A stretch of DNA of 64,000 bases. Source: Iris pallida (Eukaryota; Streptophyta; Magnoliopsida; Asparagales; Iridaceae). The notes beneath the pieces were generated by a model. That model was not told the origin of the DNA and searched no databases. It saw only the letters and a program-made list of their open reading frames with translations. Positions 48,488-60,467 of this stretch are shown here, in pieces. The stretch covers positions 10,414,775 to 10,478,774 of the forward strand of contig JANAVB010003400.1 in assembly GCA_029216955.1 (NCBI GenBank), written 5' to 3'. Numbering within the stretch: the first letter of the stretch is position 1; each line of letters starts with the position of its first letter. The translations under genes were made by a program, and so were the position numbers.

Positions 48488-51366
48488 GTTTCTGAATTTA
48501 TATCTTATGAAATTCAAAACCATAATTTTTGTAAAATTATTTGAGTATCAGTTGGTCGAAACATGATTTCGGTTCACTGTTTTCGAAATTCCTAGAGATC
48601 CCAAACTCATTTTCATGATCCATTTTATGTTTTGGAAAGCTGACAGAGAGACCTATAATATATAAATTTTCTAGCATTTGATAGTTTAATTAGTTAATTT
48701 ATTTAATTCGTAGAAATCCTAGATGACTAGCAAACTACCGTAACTATAAACTGTACATCGTATTTGCAAAATCCCACAAATGATTCAAGATTCCTACAAA
48801 GCATCGATTCCCGCGTTCTTGTAGTGCTGAAGTCTATAGATTTATGTACTCAAATTTTGTGTCGGTTGACTTTTTGGTCAACAGAACACCTCGATTTGCG
48901 TGCCATAAATCTCAAAATTTGTAACGTAGTATATTTTTATATGTAACTTTGAGGTTAAGAATATAAATAGATAAATAATTATTATGGAGACTAGTGTGAC
49001 TTAGTTCTAAATAATTTGACTAATAGAATAACATAGGTAACATAGAAAATAGGTGACTTTGACCCATCTAACTTTCCTAGCTAAGGAGTTGTTGGAATTC
49101 ATATAGTTATGATTTTTTATATTTATGTGTATAATATATATTTATTTGTGATTTGGGTTGGTAGATATATACATGCAAGTATGGTTTGCTAGTTCGTGAA
49201 TAATTCGAGCTAGACATTAGCTTCACAACTCAGCATGCTTGAACGTATACCAGGAAAGTATACCTTACCATGATTACTATTTATTTACATTTAGTTCAGT
49301 ATGTTGCATTCATGTTATTTATTTCTCTATTAATCCTATTTAAACTGTGTGTCCAAGTCATAATTGGGTGCAAGCAATTGTGTTAGTCGTTTTATATTAC
49401 TTATATTTATTTTATGTTGTTGACCTACTTTTAGCAGAGTACCTCATGTTTGTGAGATATTTTTATATCTCATTTGGCCATGACATATGTGTTCCATGAG
49501 TTATGAGTCTCATGTAGAATATTGACTTGTGTACTCGACTGGCCACTGGTACGTAAGTGATGAATATGACATAACTGCTCATACAAATGCATGTTAAAAG
49601 ACTTAACAGTTATTAGAGGTATTATATCATGGATACGACATGGATATGCCATTGGGTGGGGAGAATACGACTGGACATTGACTATCACATCTGACTATCA
49701 TAGACTCGCTCGCAACTTTGGAATGATAGATAGACTATAGGCTATAGGCTCGCTACTGAGGCATGATACTCTATAAACTTTTGACTCACGACTGAGATAT
49801 GCTTTATTTTGTTCGACTTGACCTGGTAGTCATGCGGCCATACACTATTCTCAATTTATATTTACACAAAGAATGGTTAGGAGACCTTTTAGTCTTTTAT
49901 TTATATTCAATGTATCATATTATGTATCTTGTTACGTCCCTCTGAGGACCTGGTGATCTCTTCAGGTATTTGATGGGCTTTCGTGCATAGAGTTGCATAG
50001 AATTGTTGTTGGTGTGCTTCTACAGGATTCAGGTATTACTAGTGGTGCCTTTTACATTCTTTGTATTTCAATTTTTACCATGATATTATCTGTTGTATTA
50101 CCGCGTTTTGATGGACTTATATTTTCTTTCGGGTTGTAGAAGCATGGAAAAGGATCCAGACTCATGCATCCAAGACCTAAAGCCGCATGTCAAAAGACAA
50201 TACGAAATTCAAAATCAAGACAGTCCATGCGTGGTTCTCTATGCGGCTCCATCTATTATGCGGTTAGCAGGCGATGATCCTCTATGTGGCTCCCTTCTTT
50301 AAAGCAACCTACCACCAGTTTGATAGCATTAAATGCTCTGGGCACTATGTACTCTGTGCAAGGCGACAAGCGTCAGTTATTACGTCGTCATGATTATCTT
50401 TTGTCAGCATATACTCCTGCAGTGCCACGCGTATATTTTTCGATGGCTGAACCTTCATGCAACCAAGTCTTTCTGCAGCACTATTACCATGAAACAGTTG
50501 ATCCAATCTCATGTCTATAGCGTATGCATTATAACTGCCATATCAGACAAGACATTCCCCAAATCATGATGTGTGCCACGTGTCAAGCTGACCGAGCCAT
50601 ACGTTTAACAACTATAGCAGACAACTGAAACAACCCAGATCTCACGAAAACGTTTCAAGATTTTCGCAGCGGTTTCTCCCAACCAACGCCACATGGCAAC
50701 TAGACCACAATATGCGCTCGTGGTTGCAACCACATTTTATTGAGGATGCTATGTGACAGCCCAGATACTAGGCACATAGTATGTGTGCATAGCCAGTCCC
50801 AGTGAGGATGACTATAAATAGGAGGATATGTGCTTCCCTTACATGCACCTATATACACAGGCAGATACATATAACATACAAGAAAGCAAAAAGGAGTCCA
50901 ATTGCCATATTTCTCTCTAGTGAGCCAAAGATCGTGCAATTGTCCTTCATCGGTTGATCATCAACGTAGTAAATGAGTCAGCTGCAGTGCTCAATCTCCA
51001 TCGCCCCACTTCCCCATATCTCATTCTTGTACCAAGAATCCTCAGTGTTAGGGTTATTTTTGTACATTTTTTTGTTGTAATATGCAAAAGCAAAGTTAGC
51101 AGAACTTTTGCGCTTTTATGATGGCACCATGGGTCTATTCAAACATATATGCTAGTGGGCTACCGACCATGAAATATATATTCATTCATTATATTGGTTT
51201 TTATGTGGATTGAGATATATATTGTTTAGACTAGTTATGGTTAGATTTACCCTACTCTAGGCAGCTTATACGTATTCGAGTTAGGACGAAATCCACTTGA
51301 TACATAGCTGGCCATTGTCACATATCATGGTCCTACATATTTTGGGACTGGAACGTGATAGTAACA
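48488..51366 (+). repeat. Right part of solo LTR H
   Basis: Holds CAGGAAAGTATACCTTACC (49251-49269), the decayed form of the hairpin/donor motif, and an acceptor-like GATCTCTTCAG ending at 49965. The tail from about 51131 is shared with B2. Solo LTR N is inserted at 50135. No gene. Confidence 0.8.
50135..51129 (+). mobile_element. Small solo LTR N inside LTR H
   Basis: 995 bp from TGTAGAAGC to GGCACCA, absent at the matching place in B2. Flanked by CGGGT and TGGGT (4 of 5 bases match). Contains several TATGCGGCTC-like motifs near its start, ACGTGTCA-type elements, and a clear TATA box ACTATAAATAGG (50811-50822) with a leader. Family not recognised; small open frames (50093-50569) have no similarity I know. 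Confidence 0.65.
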
Positions 51367-51371
51367 ACCTT

Positions 51372-53731
51372 GTTGCATCTTTTACATTATGCCTTTCCAA
51401 GAGTTGTTGTAACAATTTTTAATTTCAGTCTTCACGTACTTCCTACGTTATTTGTAACCCAAGGGAATAATAATCTCAAAACAAGATTCGACCTACGATC
51501 TTAGTACAAAAATGAAGAACCGTTCCACTCTCCTTAACATAAGTTTTAACAAACTTGACAAGTTCGATGGAGAGAACTAGAACATCTAGATGAGAAAGAT
51601 CAGTCTCAATCTTCAACTTGTCAATGTTGAATATGTGCTAATTAATCCGGAGCCTACAGTTCTCGACATTAGAAATGTGCTTGCAATTGCTAGTGCGATT
51701 GGCATGCAGTACAAATAAAAAAAAGACAACCTTCGTAAGTTGTTGATTCTTAAAGCCGTGTACGACTATGGTCAAATCTTACAACAAGAAGATTAACACA
51801 AGAGACGTCTGGGACTCTCTTAAAAAATATTACTAGACCGACGAGAAGGCGTCCAAGGTTTATCTCGTTGACAAACTCTTTAAAATGCTATTTAATGATG
51901 ATAAGAATATGATGCTGCAAGTGAAGGAGTTACTCAAGTTGCATCAAAAACTTGAGGATGAAGGGTAAAACAAGTAGACAAATTCATGGTGGGGGGCATT
52001 GTCACCAAACTCCTCCTAGTAGAAAGAAGTTTGCAACCGACATGTACCAAAAGAAGATGAAAATTGAGTTGGAAGATCTTCTGCACTGGATCCATATTAA
52101 AGACACAGTCAGGGCTCAAGTCAAAGTGGACACTCTGTCCGAACAATTTGCCAAGACAAATATGGTGCATGCTGTTGATTCTAAAGGGAAGCAAAATGCT
52201 TCCTACCAACACAACAAGAAGGACTACAACCATCTGAAGGTGAAGTTAGCTTCGTTCGTGCCCAAGTCTAGCAACGACAAGGCATGTTACAAACTGTGGC
52301 CAAGAAGGGACACTTCATGAAGGACTGTAGGTCCAAGACAAAGTAGAAACAGAAAGAGCAAGGTGAACTCAACTTGGTTGCAATGATTGTACAGGTTGAG
52401 TCATTGGGCATAGACATGGACTGGTGGGTGGACATAGGGGCTTCTTATTATATGTGTTCTAAGATGAAATTGTTCACCAGTTATGAACCTACTATTGAGA
52501 AGGTTTCGATAGTGAACAAGTCCCAAGCTAAAGTTAGAGGGATCAGAACAGTGGTGCTGAAACTGACTTATGGGAAGACTCTTACCCTGAAGAATGTGAA
52601 GCACTTACCTATCATTGCCAAGAATCTGATTATGGAAATCTACTATGCAATGTAGGCTTAAGGATAAACATTAGTACAGGCTAGATGATGATATCCTACA
52701 AAGGAGCATACTTCATGAAGGCTTTCTGTACCAAAGGAATATTCAAACTTCAAATTATAACTTCAGCTGAATGTATCAATGAAGTGTATGTTTCTGTCTA
52801 CTCTATTGAGTTATGGAACAATAGACTAGGACATATACATTGTAAAAGGATTAACAATATATCTAGTCTAGGTCTTATCTCCAAATATAGAGGTAGATAA
52901 ATGTGAAGTCTCTGCTTAGACAAAAATTGTCAAGAAGTTGTTCAGATGGGTGAACCAAAGTAAAAATATGATTTGGAGTTGGTGCACTTAGATATCTATG
53001 ACTTCAAGCATTTATCCACAAAGGACGTGATGAAGTATTTTTATTACATTTGTTGACGACTTCTCAAAGTTTATGTTCATGTATCTTCTCAAATCAAAAG
53101 ATGAAGCATTTGAAAAGTTCAAGGACTTCAAAGATAAAGCTGGGAGTCAAACATAAGAACAGCACAAAAGATTTAGAAGTGATCGAGGCGGAGAGTATCT
53201 TCTATTGAGTTTGCAGCGTTATACAGAGAACATGGAATTATCAGTAAAACAACTACTCCGTATTCTTCTCATAATGGAGTAGCAAAATAGAAGAATCAGA
53301 CGTTAACGAAGATGATGAATTTAATAATATTGATTGCTGGTCTTTTAAATATTTTTGGGGAGAAGCTACGCTAACGGCCACTTTTATTCTGAATAGAGTA
53401 CCATTTCCCTAATCAGATATTACTCCTCATGAACTTGGTTAAAGTTAGGTCCAACTTGAATGTCATTCGACTGTGGGGGTGTCTGGCTTATGTGAAACTT
53501 CCTAATATCAAAGTTTAAAAGTTGGAAACAAGGGCTACAAAGACAATTTCCTAGGTTGTGCTAAAAAGAGTGACGTCATGGTTTCTTGATCTTAAAACAA
53601 ATTAAGTCAGTGAATCTTACAATGTTGAATTATTCGAAGATAAGTTCGCTAGGTACTAAAACATTATTCTAGCAGATCTTTTGGAGAACATTATGAATAC
53701 CGAGGAAGCTAGCACTTCCCAATAAGCTGTA
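51372..53731 (+). pseudogene. Copia D gag, protease, pre-integrase and integrase remnants
   Basis: Same lineage as copia C. Gag starts near an ATG at 51512 (FNKLDKFDGEN), with many stops. The protease region (about 52374-52655) keeps DWWVDIGASYYMCSKMKLF. The pre-integrase domain (about 52780-52870) has SIELWNNRLGHIHCKRINN. Integrase (about 52970-53400) keeps LVHLDIYDFKHL, DDFSKFMFMYLLKSKDEAFE and RSDRGGEY but has stops around the catalytic Glu region. The piece after integrase (LWGCLAYVKLPNIK, ELFEDKFA) corresponds to copia C just before RT. It ends at 53731 without RT. Confidence 0.88.
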
Positions 53732-54661
53732 TGTCATGCCCTGACCCGTGAAATAGTTTATTCTCGTATCATTTTCTGTCGAATCGATCGTTCTCGCTGA
53801 GTTATGATGCCATACGAGTTTGGAATTACACTCATACAAGGAAAGATAATAAATCTTCAAATGGTTATTTGAAATTCAACAACATTGCAGCCAAATAAAC
53901 ATAAACTAAATTAGTATATACGAAACAAAATCATTATTAATAATAAGATAGGTTAAAAAGGCTCTTAATAGCCCCCAATACATATGCCATATTGGCTTAC
54001 AACACTCATGATCTCTCTAGCTTACAAAGGATCTCGTCATTCCATACATCATGTCTTCTATAGCCAATCAAACAATCCTCGGCTGAACATCATCATGTTG
54101 CACACCGAGCTCCAATACCTCAGCACCATCTAGCAAGTATCTCAATATTCTCATATCCCTTGATATCTAAAATAGTTCCCACAATATGGGCCAGTACACA
54201 ACATATACTGGTGAGCGGGTTGACCCACTCGCCTAAACTGACACTAAGTAATTGTGTGAAGTAATATTATTAATGGTGCTCTTTCTATTTTGCCTTAGGA
54301 TCACTTCATGGCATATTGAAAGCAATAAAGCATGTGAGCATGTAAGCATGTTATATTCGACAATAAAAGCAGCAGTAAACATATCAGATATGCATCATAT
54401 TGCAACGACTTCCTAGCAATGCCGTGGCACTCACCCTTGCACTTATAGGAGGTGAATGCTTACCATCCTAACATGTCATATTAAAGAGAGCATACTAAAA
54501 CAGATATATGAATTGAGCCTAACATAACCAATCTATCTACCCTTGTGCTGACTCAAGTGAATAGCTACTGCCTCTGTGTAATGCATAAGTTAACCTGTCG
54601 CTAAACTTTACGAATACACCCACCATCGTACTGATACAAGGTAGAATACTGTTCGCCAACA
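53732..54661 (-). repeat. LTR fragment J (reverse), superfamily member
   Basis: Plus strand begins TGTCATGCCCTGACCCG, the reverse complement of an LTR end of the A/B type, and contains at 54226 the donor-like TAGGCGAGT (minus). It probably ends near CGCCAACA at 54661, giving about 930 bp. The flanks (CTGTA and TATTT) do not match, so boundaries and completeness are uncertain. Confidence 0.5.
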
Positions 54662-54680
54662 TATTTTTTGTTTGTTTGGG

Positions 54681-57600
54681 TGTCACGACCCGCACCCACT
54701 GTTTAGGTACGAGAACGTAACAACGCCCAGCCTACGCCGCAGTGTCGGTGGTAGAACGCTGTCCTAGGTCACAACATCTAACAATATAATGCTAAGCAGT
54801 TATACTCCCCGAATGGGGGTGACATAGCAGATACAGTCTCAATCACATCTAAGGCAGAGCATGATAATGATAGATAAAACATGAAATCTAAAAGAGATAC
54901 AGGAGATAGAAGTCTAAGTGTCTAAGATACATAAACCCAGGAATACATCTCAAAACTCAAATACAGTAATCCACAAATCAAGTACAACTCCAGACAAATG
55001 AAATAACTATCTAAACATCCTCTAATGTGTCTCCTCTAGGCTAGCAGACACCTCCAAGCTATCTGTAAAATTTATCAACAGGTCCAGTCAGGACAGGAGC
55101 GAGCACAGTACATCTCAATAATTCATAGTAGGTTAGAAAATATAAACATGCAGTAAAGTAAGATACAAGTACTGAAAGAAGTGCAGTATAAAAATAGAGA
55201 GAGAACTGTAATAGAAATATCTACTGTAAATAGAGAGCTACATGTGGCTAGTGAGTCAGAGTACAACATGAACATGTAAATGGCCTGGGATGATTCTGTG
55301 AAGACACTACGGAATGATTCAAAGAAGATACTACTGGTGTATTATTTACATGTCCACTTCTACTGCCCCGTACCCCCAATCAATACACAAAGATCCAGCC
55401 AGATTATGTTATATGATTCCATTCACGACCCCCGAAGGGTGATACATGGATGTCTCATAAATGGGGATTCTGGGGGTTATCCAACAGTGTAAGATTCAAG
55501 AGACTCTGTGATCATGAGGGTACATGTCACAAGTAATCAAATGAACCAAGAAGCATAGTGATACGCCATATAAGTAAAACGCACAGAACACGTAGTACCC
55601 GATGCTCCCTAAGGATAACATCTCAAGAAAGGATCCATATAGTACCAATCCGTGTGACCATCGTGACAGTACAAGTAAAGTAATCTACTGCAGGAAATAA
55701 TTCTAAGCAGGATATGAAATGATCAGAGAATGTACTCGCCTGATATCTGAATGTCCAAGGTAAAGATACTGTCCGAGGAGAGGTGTCTGGCTCCTAATTA
55801 GAACAGCACAGGTCACAACATGTCCAGAAGGGTAATATAAAGCACTACAATGCATTCTACATGAATCTAGGTCAAACTAGGCCAAAGTCAACCCTTGGTC
55901 AACTCTGGTCAACTGCACTAGTCAAACTAGGTCATGTCCTAACCCAGCAAGTCTTACTAGGCCTAACCAAGACTATCCTAGCAAGCACACATCAATACAA
56001 GGCTATACAAGCCAATATACACCAACTCTATATAGCATGCAATTATTCAATACTCAAATAGGCAAGAATTCACATTGGATATACACTAGGTAATCTATTA
56101 CTTTAAGCTATATATGTCTACACATACATATACATGCATATATTGGTATTCAACATTAGGTCTATAATCATGGCATTTCAAATGGTTATATAAACTTATA
56201 TATTACAACACAATATGCTAACATATATATAATATACATACATAGCTAAGTTAACTATATTCATAAATACTTATTTAAGAGGCTATGTGTGTGTATGTGA
56301 ACATGGCAAAGGGGCAAGTGAGTGTTAAATGGGCATACATAGTGTATACATATCAAAGAGTGTCAAAGTGTAAGTGAACAATGTGTCAAGTGTGATAGTG
56401 TCAACATAGTGTAAGGGGGTACATGAGGTAATATAGAATTTGTGTTAACATAGAACATTACATCTCATTAACTTGTATATTGCATACATTACATCTATTA
56501 TTACATTACATTCATGCTTGTATTTATTCATCATTCATTTATTCTCTTGCACCACTATATGCACCATACATTACATACTATAGAACCTACATATTCATTA
56601 CAAGCCATACTTATACATGCTTACATTAGATAGGATACTTACATCTCATACATCATTTATTTAACCATTTACTCATGCTTGCATTCTCTATTTAATTACA
56701 TAATGTATATACATTAACATGGGTTAAAATCAAATAGAACATTATATTACACACAAGGATGCACAAAATGCATATGCCGAATAGTAACTCCTACTAATAT
56801 CAATACTGTACCATCTCAGCATGAATTAAAATTTAGGATTAAATTATGTTATAGATCTATGTGTTAGCTTTCTGAAACTTCAAACGGATCGCGTTTTCGT
56901 TTCCGAAAACTCCCGGAATCGCAAAAACACCGAAAATGCATTTGTCTTTCGTACAGCTGACACTCAAATAATTCTCCAGAAAGTTACATAAAGAATTAGG
57001 CCTATTAATACATGTTTTTGGAAAGCTAACTTCAATACGCTTCTTTTAAAAAAAACGGGAGATTAAACTGAGCTTTGAGCTAGAAGTTATGACATTTCTA
57101 AGTTAGGACTGAAATTAAAAACGTGGATAAAAATCATGACGGATTTAGGTAGTTTGAGACAAAAGAACACAAATATAAACATAATATATCAAGAACTCAC
57201 TCCTACACTAATATATATATATGAGACACTATAGAACACATCTCCAATAAAAAAATATGAGATTAAACATGTAATAATTCATTCATACATAACAACAACA
57301 CATAGTGTGTCCAAATTTGGGATTTTCCCACATGAACACAACCACAACACAAAGGACACTCCTATGACCTCCAAATGGACACAAAATGGACACAAATGGA
57401 GATACAACCATGGGGGTCATTCCTATGGGTTCAAAATAGACCTATATACATGGGGAAATGAAAAGAAGAAGGGATTTATACCTCCCGGTAGATCGAATCG
57501 AAGAAAAGTCTTCCCGGAGCGACACCGACACGTAGAGATTCTAAAAGGACACGAACGAGCTCCGAATCCTCCCAAACTTGGATAGCTTCCTCCTTGGCTA

Positions 57601-58357
57601 GAATGGAGAAGGAAAGAAGAAGATTTGGTGGCGAAATGGAAGGATTTGGTGGAGAAATTGCTAGGGATTGCTCTCTAGGAATTTGGGGAAGAACAAGAGA
57701 GAGAGTGTGGATGAGAATAATGAAATGAACTTGAGCCTATCCTCTCCCAAAGTGGCTGACCATATGGGGCTATTTGTCCTATTATGGTAAGGTCCAAAAT
57801 GCCCCCACTAACCTATTCTATGAGTATTAGGAAAGGGCTAATTGGTTGGGGCTAAATTAGTCATTCTAAAGTCTCTAATCACACTAACCTTATCCATAAT
57901 AATTAGTCTAACCTCTAACTAAAATATTTCTATCATGTGGACTAAAATTAATATCATGTGGGCCATGCCTAACTAGTGTGTGGGTCCCACTAGAGTCAAA
58001 CTACCCCCGGGTCCCCGTTTCAAGTCGGATTGAGTTAAAATTCGAACCCGACTCAAATAACCCCAAAACAATATCATAAATAATAAAATAATATCAAAAT
58101 AATTCAAAGAGGTCAAATGTAAAAATATCCTTAGGCCAAAAATGACATTAAAATATTATAATCACATGGTTAGGCTCTAGGTCAAACAGTCTCTAGGGTT
58201 TCACTAGCAAAACGTTAAAACCACAAGTCATTAATTTAAATAATTTTAAAATGATTTAAAATCACCAAAAATCATATCATGAATTAAATATCATTATTAA
58301 AATAATTATAAACACAAAATTTCAAAATTACCCTCATTTGGGAAACTGGGTGCTACA
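54681..58357 (-). mobile_element. Solo LTR K (reverse)
   Basis: 3677 bp, perfect TSD TTGGG (54676-54680 and 58358-58362). The minus strand starts TGTAGCACCC and ends GGGTGCGGGTCGTGACA. The end block (GCGTTCTACCACCGACACTGCGG) is shared with I, M and B'. Donor-like CAG|GCGAGTACA (first intron base 55739) and acceptor-like TTTTACAG (last intron base 55063) suggest a 677-bp intron. The AT-rich region about 56040-56800 replaces the TA tracts of B2. Frames inside are not genes. Confidence 0.94.
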
Positions 58358-58362
58358 TTGGG

Positions 58363-59352
58363 TGAAAGATGTGTTTGGCATTATATGTATCTTTCAAAAG
58401 GATAAGGGAGGAAAAGACAAGTTGAGGCATGACTCCTTTCCTTTCCTTTATATATTGCGATTTCGAACAGTAAATCAAAGCCCTATCAGTAAGCATTTGC
58501 TAGTAAAAAATAGATTCTGGAAAAGTGTGCTGATGGAGATCGAGTACTGTAATGACCCCTTTACTCCGTTGAAAATCTGGTACTTAGTAGCTTCTCAAAG
58601 TGCTCTCTGTGACTCTCTCCAGTGTATCTAGTACCCTCAGTGATAAGTTGATCTAGTGGATCTGATCAGTTGATGATCTGATCTTCTTCTTTTTTCTCCT
58701 TCTCTCTATTTGCCTTTTAGAGGACAAGCTATCAAGGAGGTAATGATGTCGATTTCCTGCATGGAAGATGTCATCCGAGTTGTCATAGCTGTTTAGGCAG
58801 GCTGTTTAACCGCTTGGCCTGGTTGAGACGCTGATTGGGCGTCCATTGCTGTAGGAGCTCTGGGTGAAGTCTTTAAGGATTCTCAGGTGTGATTGTTGGC
58901 AATTATGATTGTCCATCCGGACGGCTTGATCATGGGTGACCCAGCACACATGAATATTTAGGACAACCTGTCATTTGAATAGTATAGTTATGTAAAGCAT
59001 GAACTATAAATGGGAGACTTAAATTAGGTGGCACAACCTTTGGTCGATGCGTGGTACTGGCCGTAATTTGGATGGGATCTTCGGTTTGAATGGGGTGGTT
59101 ATCATGCACACACCATCATCAATAAAATTTTCTTTTCGTACACTTTGTCTAGTAGATCATTTAGGGTTGACTACTGCATCATGCATGACTTATCACTGTT
59201 TGCCCTATGTTTGCTTTGCTAGAGGAGCTTCTGTCAGGAAGGGATGTGTTTTGAGTAGAGAATGTTCTCTGGAATGACGAAATAGAGTTTAGTGGACCTT
59301 CTTATCCATGATGTACCTGAAATGAGTAAGAATAACAAGGGGGAGTGGGGCA
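58363..59352 (+). other. Non-coding tail of element L
   Basis: Continues the sequence interrupted by LTR K. No family motifs in the small frames (58338-58631, 59047-59277). It ends in ACAAGGGGGAGTGGGGCA, a strong purine tract of the Tat/Athila or copia style, directly followed by TGTCATCAGGG. I read it as the 3' end of an internal region. Confidence 0.45.
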
Positions 59353-60082
59353 TGTCATCAGGGACTACGTGAGTGTGATGATATAAGAGGGAGTTTCTTG
59401 TTCAGAGGTAATGTAGACATGACAAGGCTCTATGATTATGCCACCGTTTTGAGAACGAGTAGCGTGGATAACTTTATAGAGGCTTTAAAAATGCTAAAAG
59501 AATGCATTACGCCATTCACAGATGGCGCCATGCCATATCCATCAAATAGTGCCCAGCATCAAATAGTGCCCAGAATCAGATAGCGCATACTATCAATTGG
59601 CGCCTGACTGCCACGTGTGAGCTTCCTTGAGAAACTAAGTCGTCTGTCATAATGAATGACAACAAAACAGTCGAGAAAAATCCTTTTGAATCCCGAATGC
59701 GCGACGCTCGAGAAGATTATGTCAGGATAGTCATAATGATGGTTGTCAGTTACTCCGCACAATTTATCATTGGCATGAAGTGGTCGACTCCTCATAGAAT
59801 CAACACTTAACGCATTTTACAGGTTGGCGCTCCTCAACAGTATGTGCCATTTATCCACTGGTGCCAATTATTCAACTATTATCCTGAAGCAGTTAAAGAT
59901 GTCGTGGCACGCATACCACTAATCTCGAAGAACGTCACGCAATACTGTCCACGACCAAGCATATTTCTTTTACAGAATGCCACGCGTCCCATGCAGTTAA
60001 GCTAACCGTTCGCGCAAATGGATGAAACAGAATATGGTGCGCCAAACAGTGCATAATCAGCATGTTTTTTATTTTGTGCCAA
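59353..60082 (+). repeat. 3' LTR start of element L (truncated)
   Basis: Begins TGTCATCAGGGACTACG after the purine tract. U3-like, with repeated ATAGTGCCCAG / GGCGCC motifs at about 59521-59606 and CCACGTG. Cut at 60083 by LTR tail M. Family uncertain. Confidence 0.45.
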
Positions 60083-60467
60083 ATGTCATGACCCATACCC
60101 GTTTTTTAGGATACGAGTGCGTGCGTTTCACGACCCGCACCCAGTATAGGGGCACAAGAAGTGGGTACGCCCAGCCTACGCCGCAATATCGGCGGTAGAA
60201 CGCTGTTCTAGGTCATGATCACAACTAGCCACAACATGATATACACTCCCAACGGAGGCCAAAACACATAAGGTACAACTCAATCATAAATCTAGAGATG
60301 GAAATAGCACGATATGATAGATGATGAGATCCTCAAAATAAGGTACAAATAGAGAGAGAAATAAATCCAAGTTAATAAACATCAAGTCTCAATATCTCAA
60401 AATAATAACAATCTCTGAAACCACAAACACAAATGACATGAATAAAAGAAAATAATAGTCTAACTAA
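60083..60467 (-). repeat. LTR tail M (reverse), directly after the PMD frame
   Basis: Two LTR-end sequences in a row on the plus strand: TGTCATGACCCATACCC (60083) and TTTCACGACCCGCACCC (60127). The second is followed by the block shared with I, K and B' (ACGCCCAGCCTACGCCGC, then GGCGGTAGAACGCTG). Homology to I and K runs up to the stop codon of the PMD frame at 60468. The LTR start and promoter half are not present. Confidence 0.65.

Larger units (their letters stand above)
18200..51366 (+). mobile_element. Solo LTR H (split by gypsy F)
   Basis: Starts TGTTAC and ends GTAACA, perfect short inverted ends, flanked by ACCTT on both sides (18195-18199 and 51367-51371). Without gypsy F (and one copy of its TSD) it is about 3.58 kb, the size of B2 and K. 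The right part matches the B2 tail (GAGGACCTG-TGATCTCTTCAG, GTGGATTGAGATATA, CAGCTTATACGTATT). It also holds the small solo LTR N. No second LTR or PBS. Confidence 0.85.
17354..53731 (+). mobile_element. Copia D: degenerate Ty1-copia, host of the main nest
   Basis: 5' LTR and leader at 17354-18199, remaining internal part at 51372-53731, separated by 33 kb of later insertions. The two halves are joined at the solo LTR H, which has ACCTT on both sides. Same lineage as copia C. The element stops at 53731, before RT, where another LTR (J) begins. Confidence 0.85.

Noticed and set aside
59047..59277. 76-residue frame as a possible host gene exon
   Set aside because: No recognisable domain or splice structure; sits just before a retrotransposon purine tract and LTR start.
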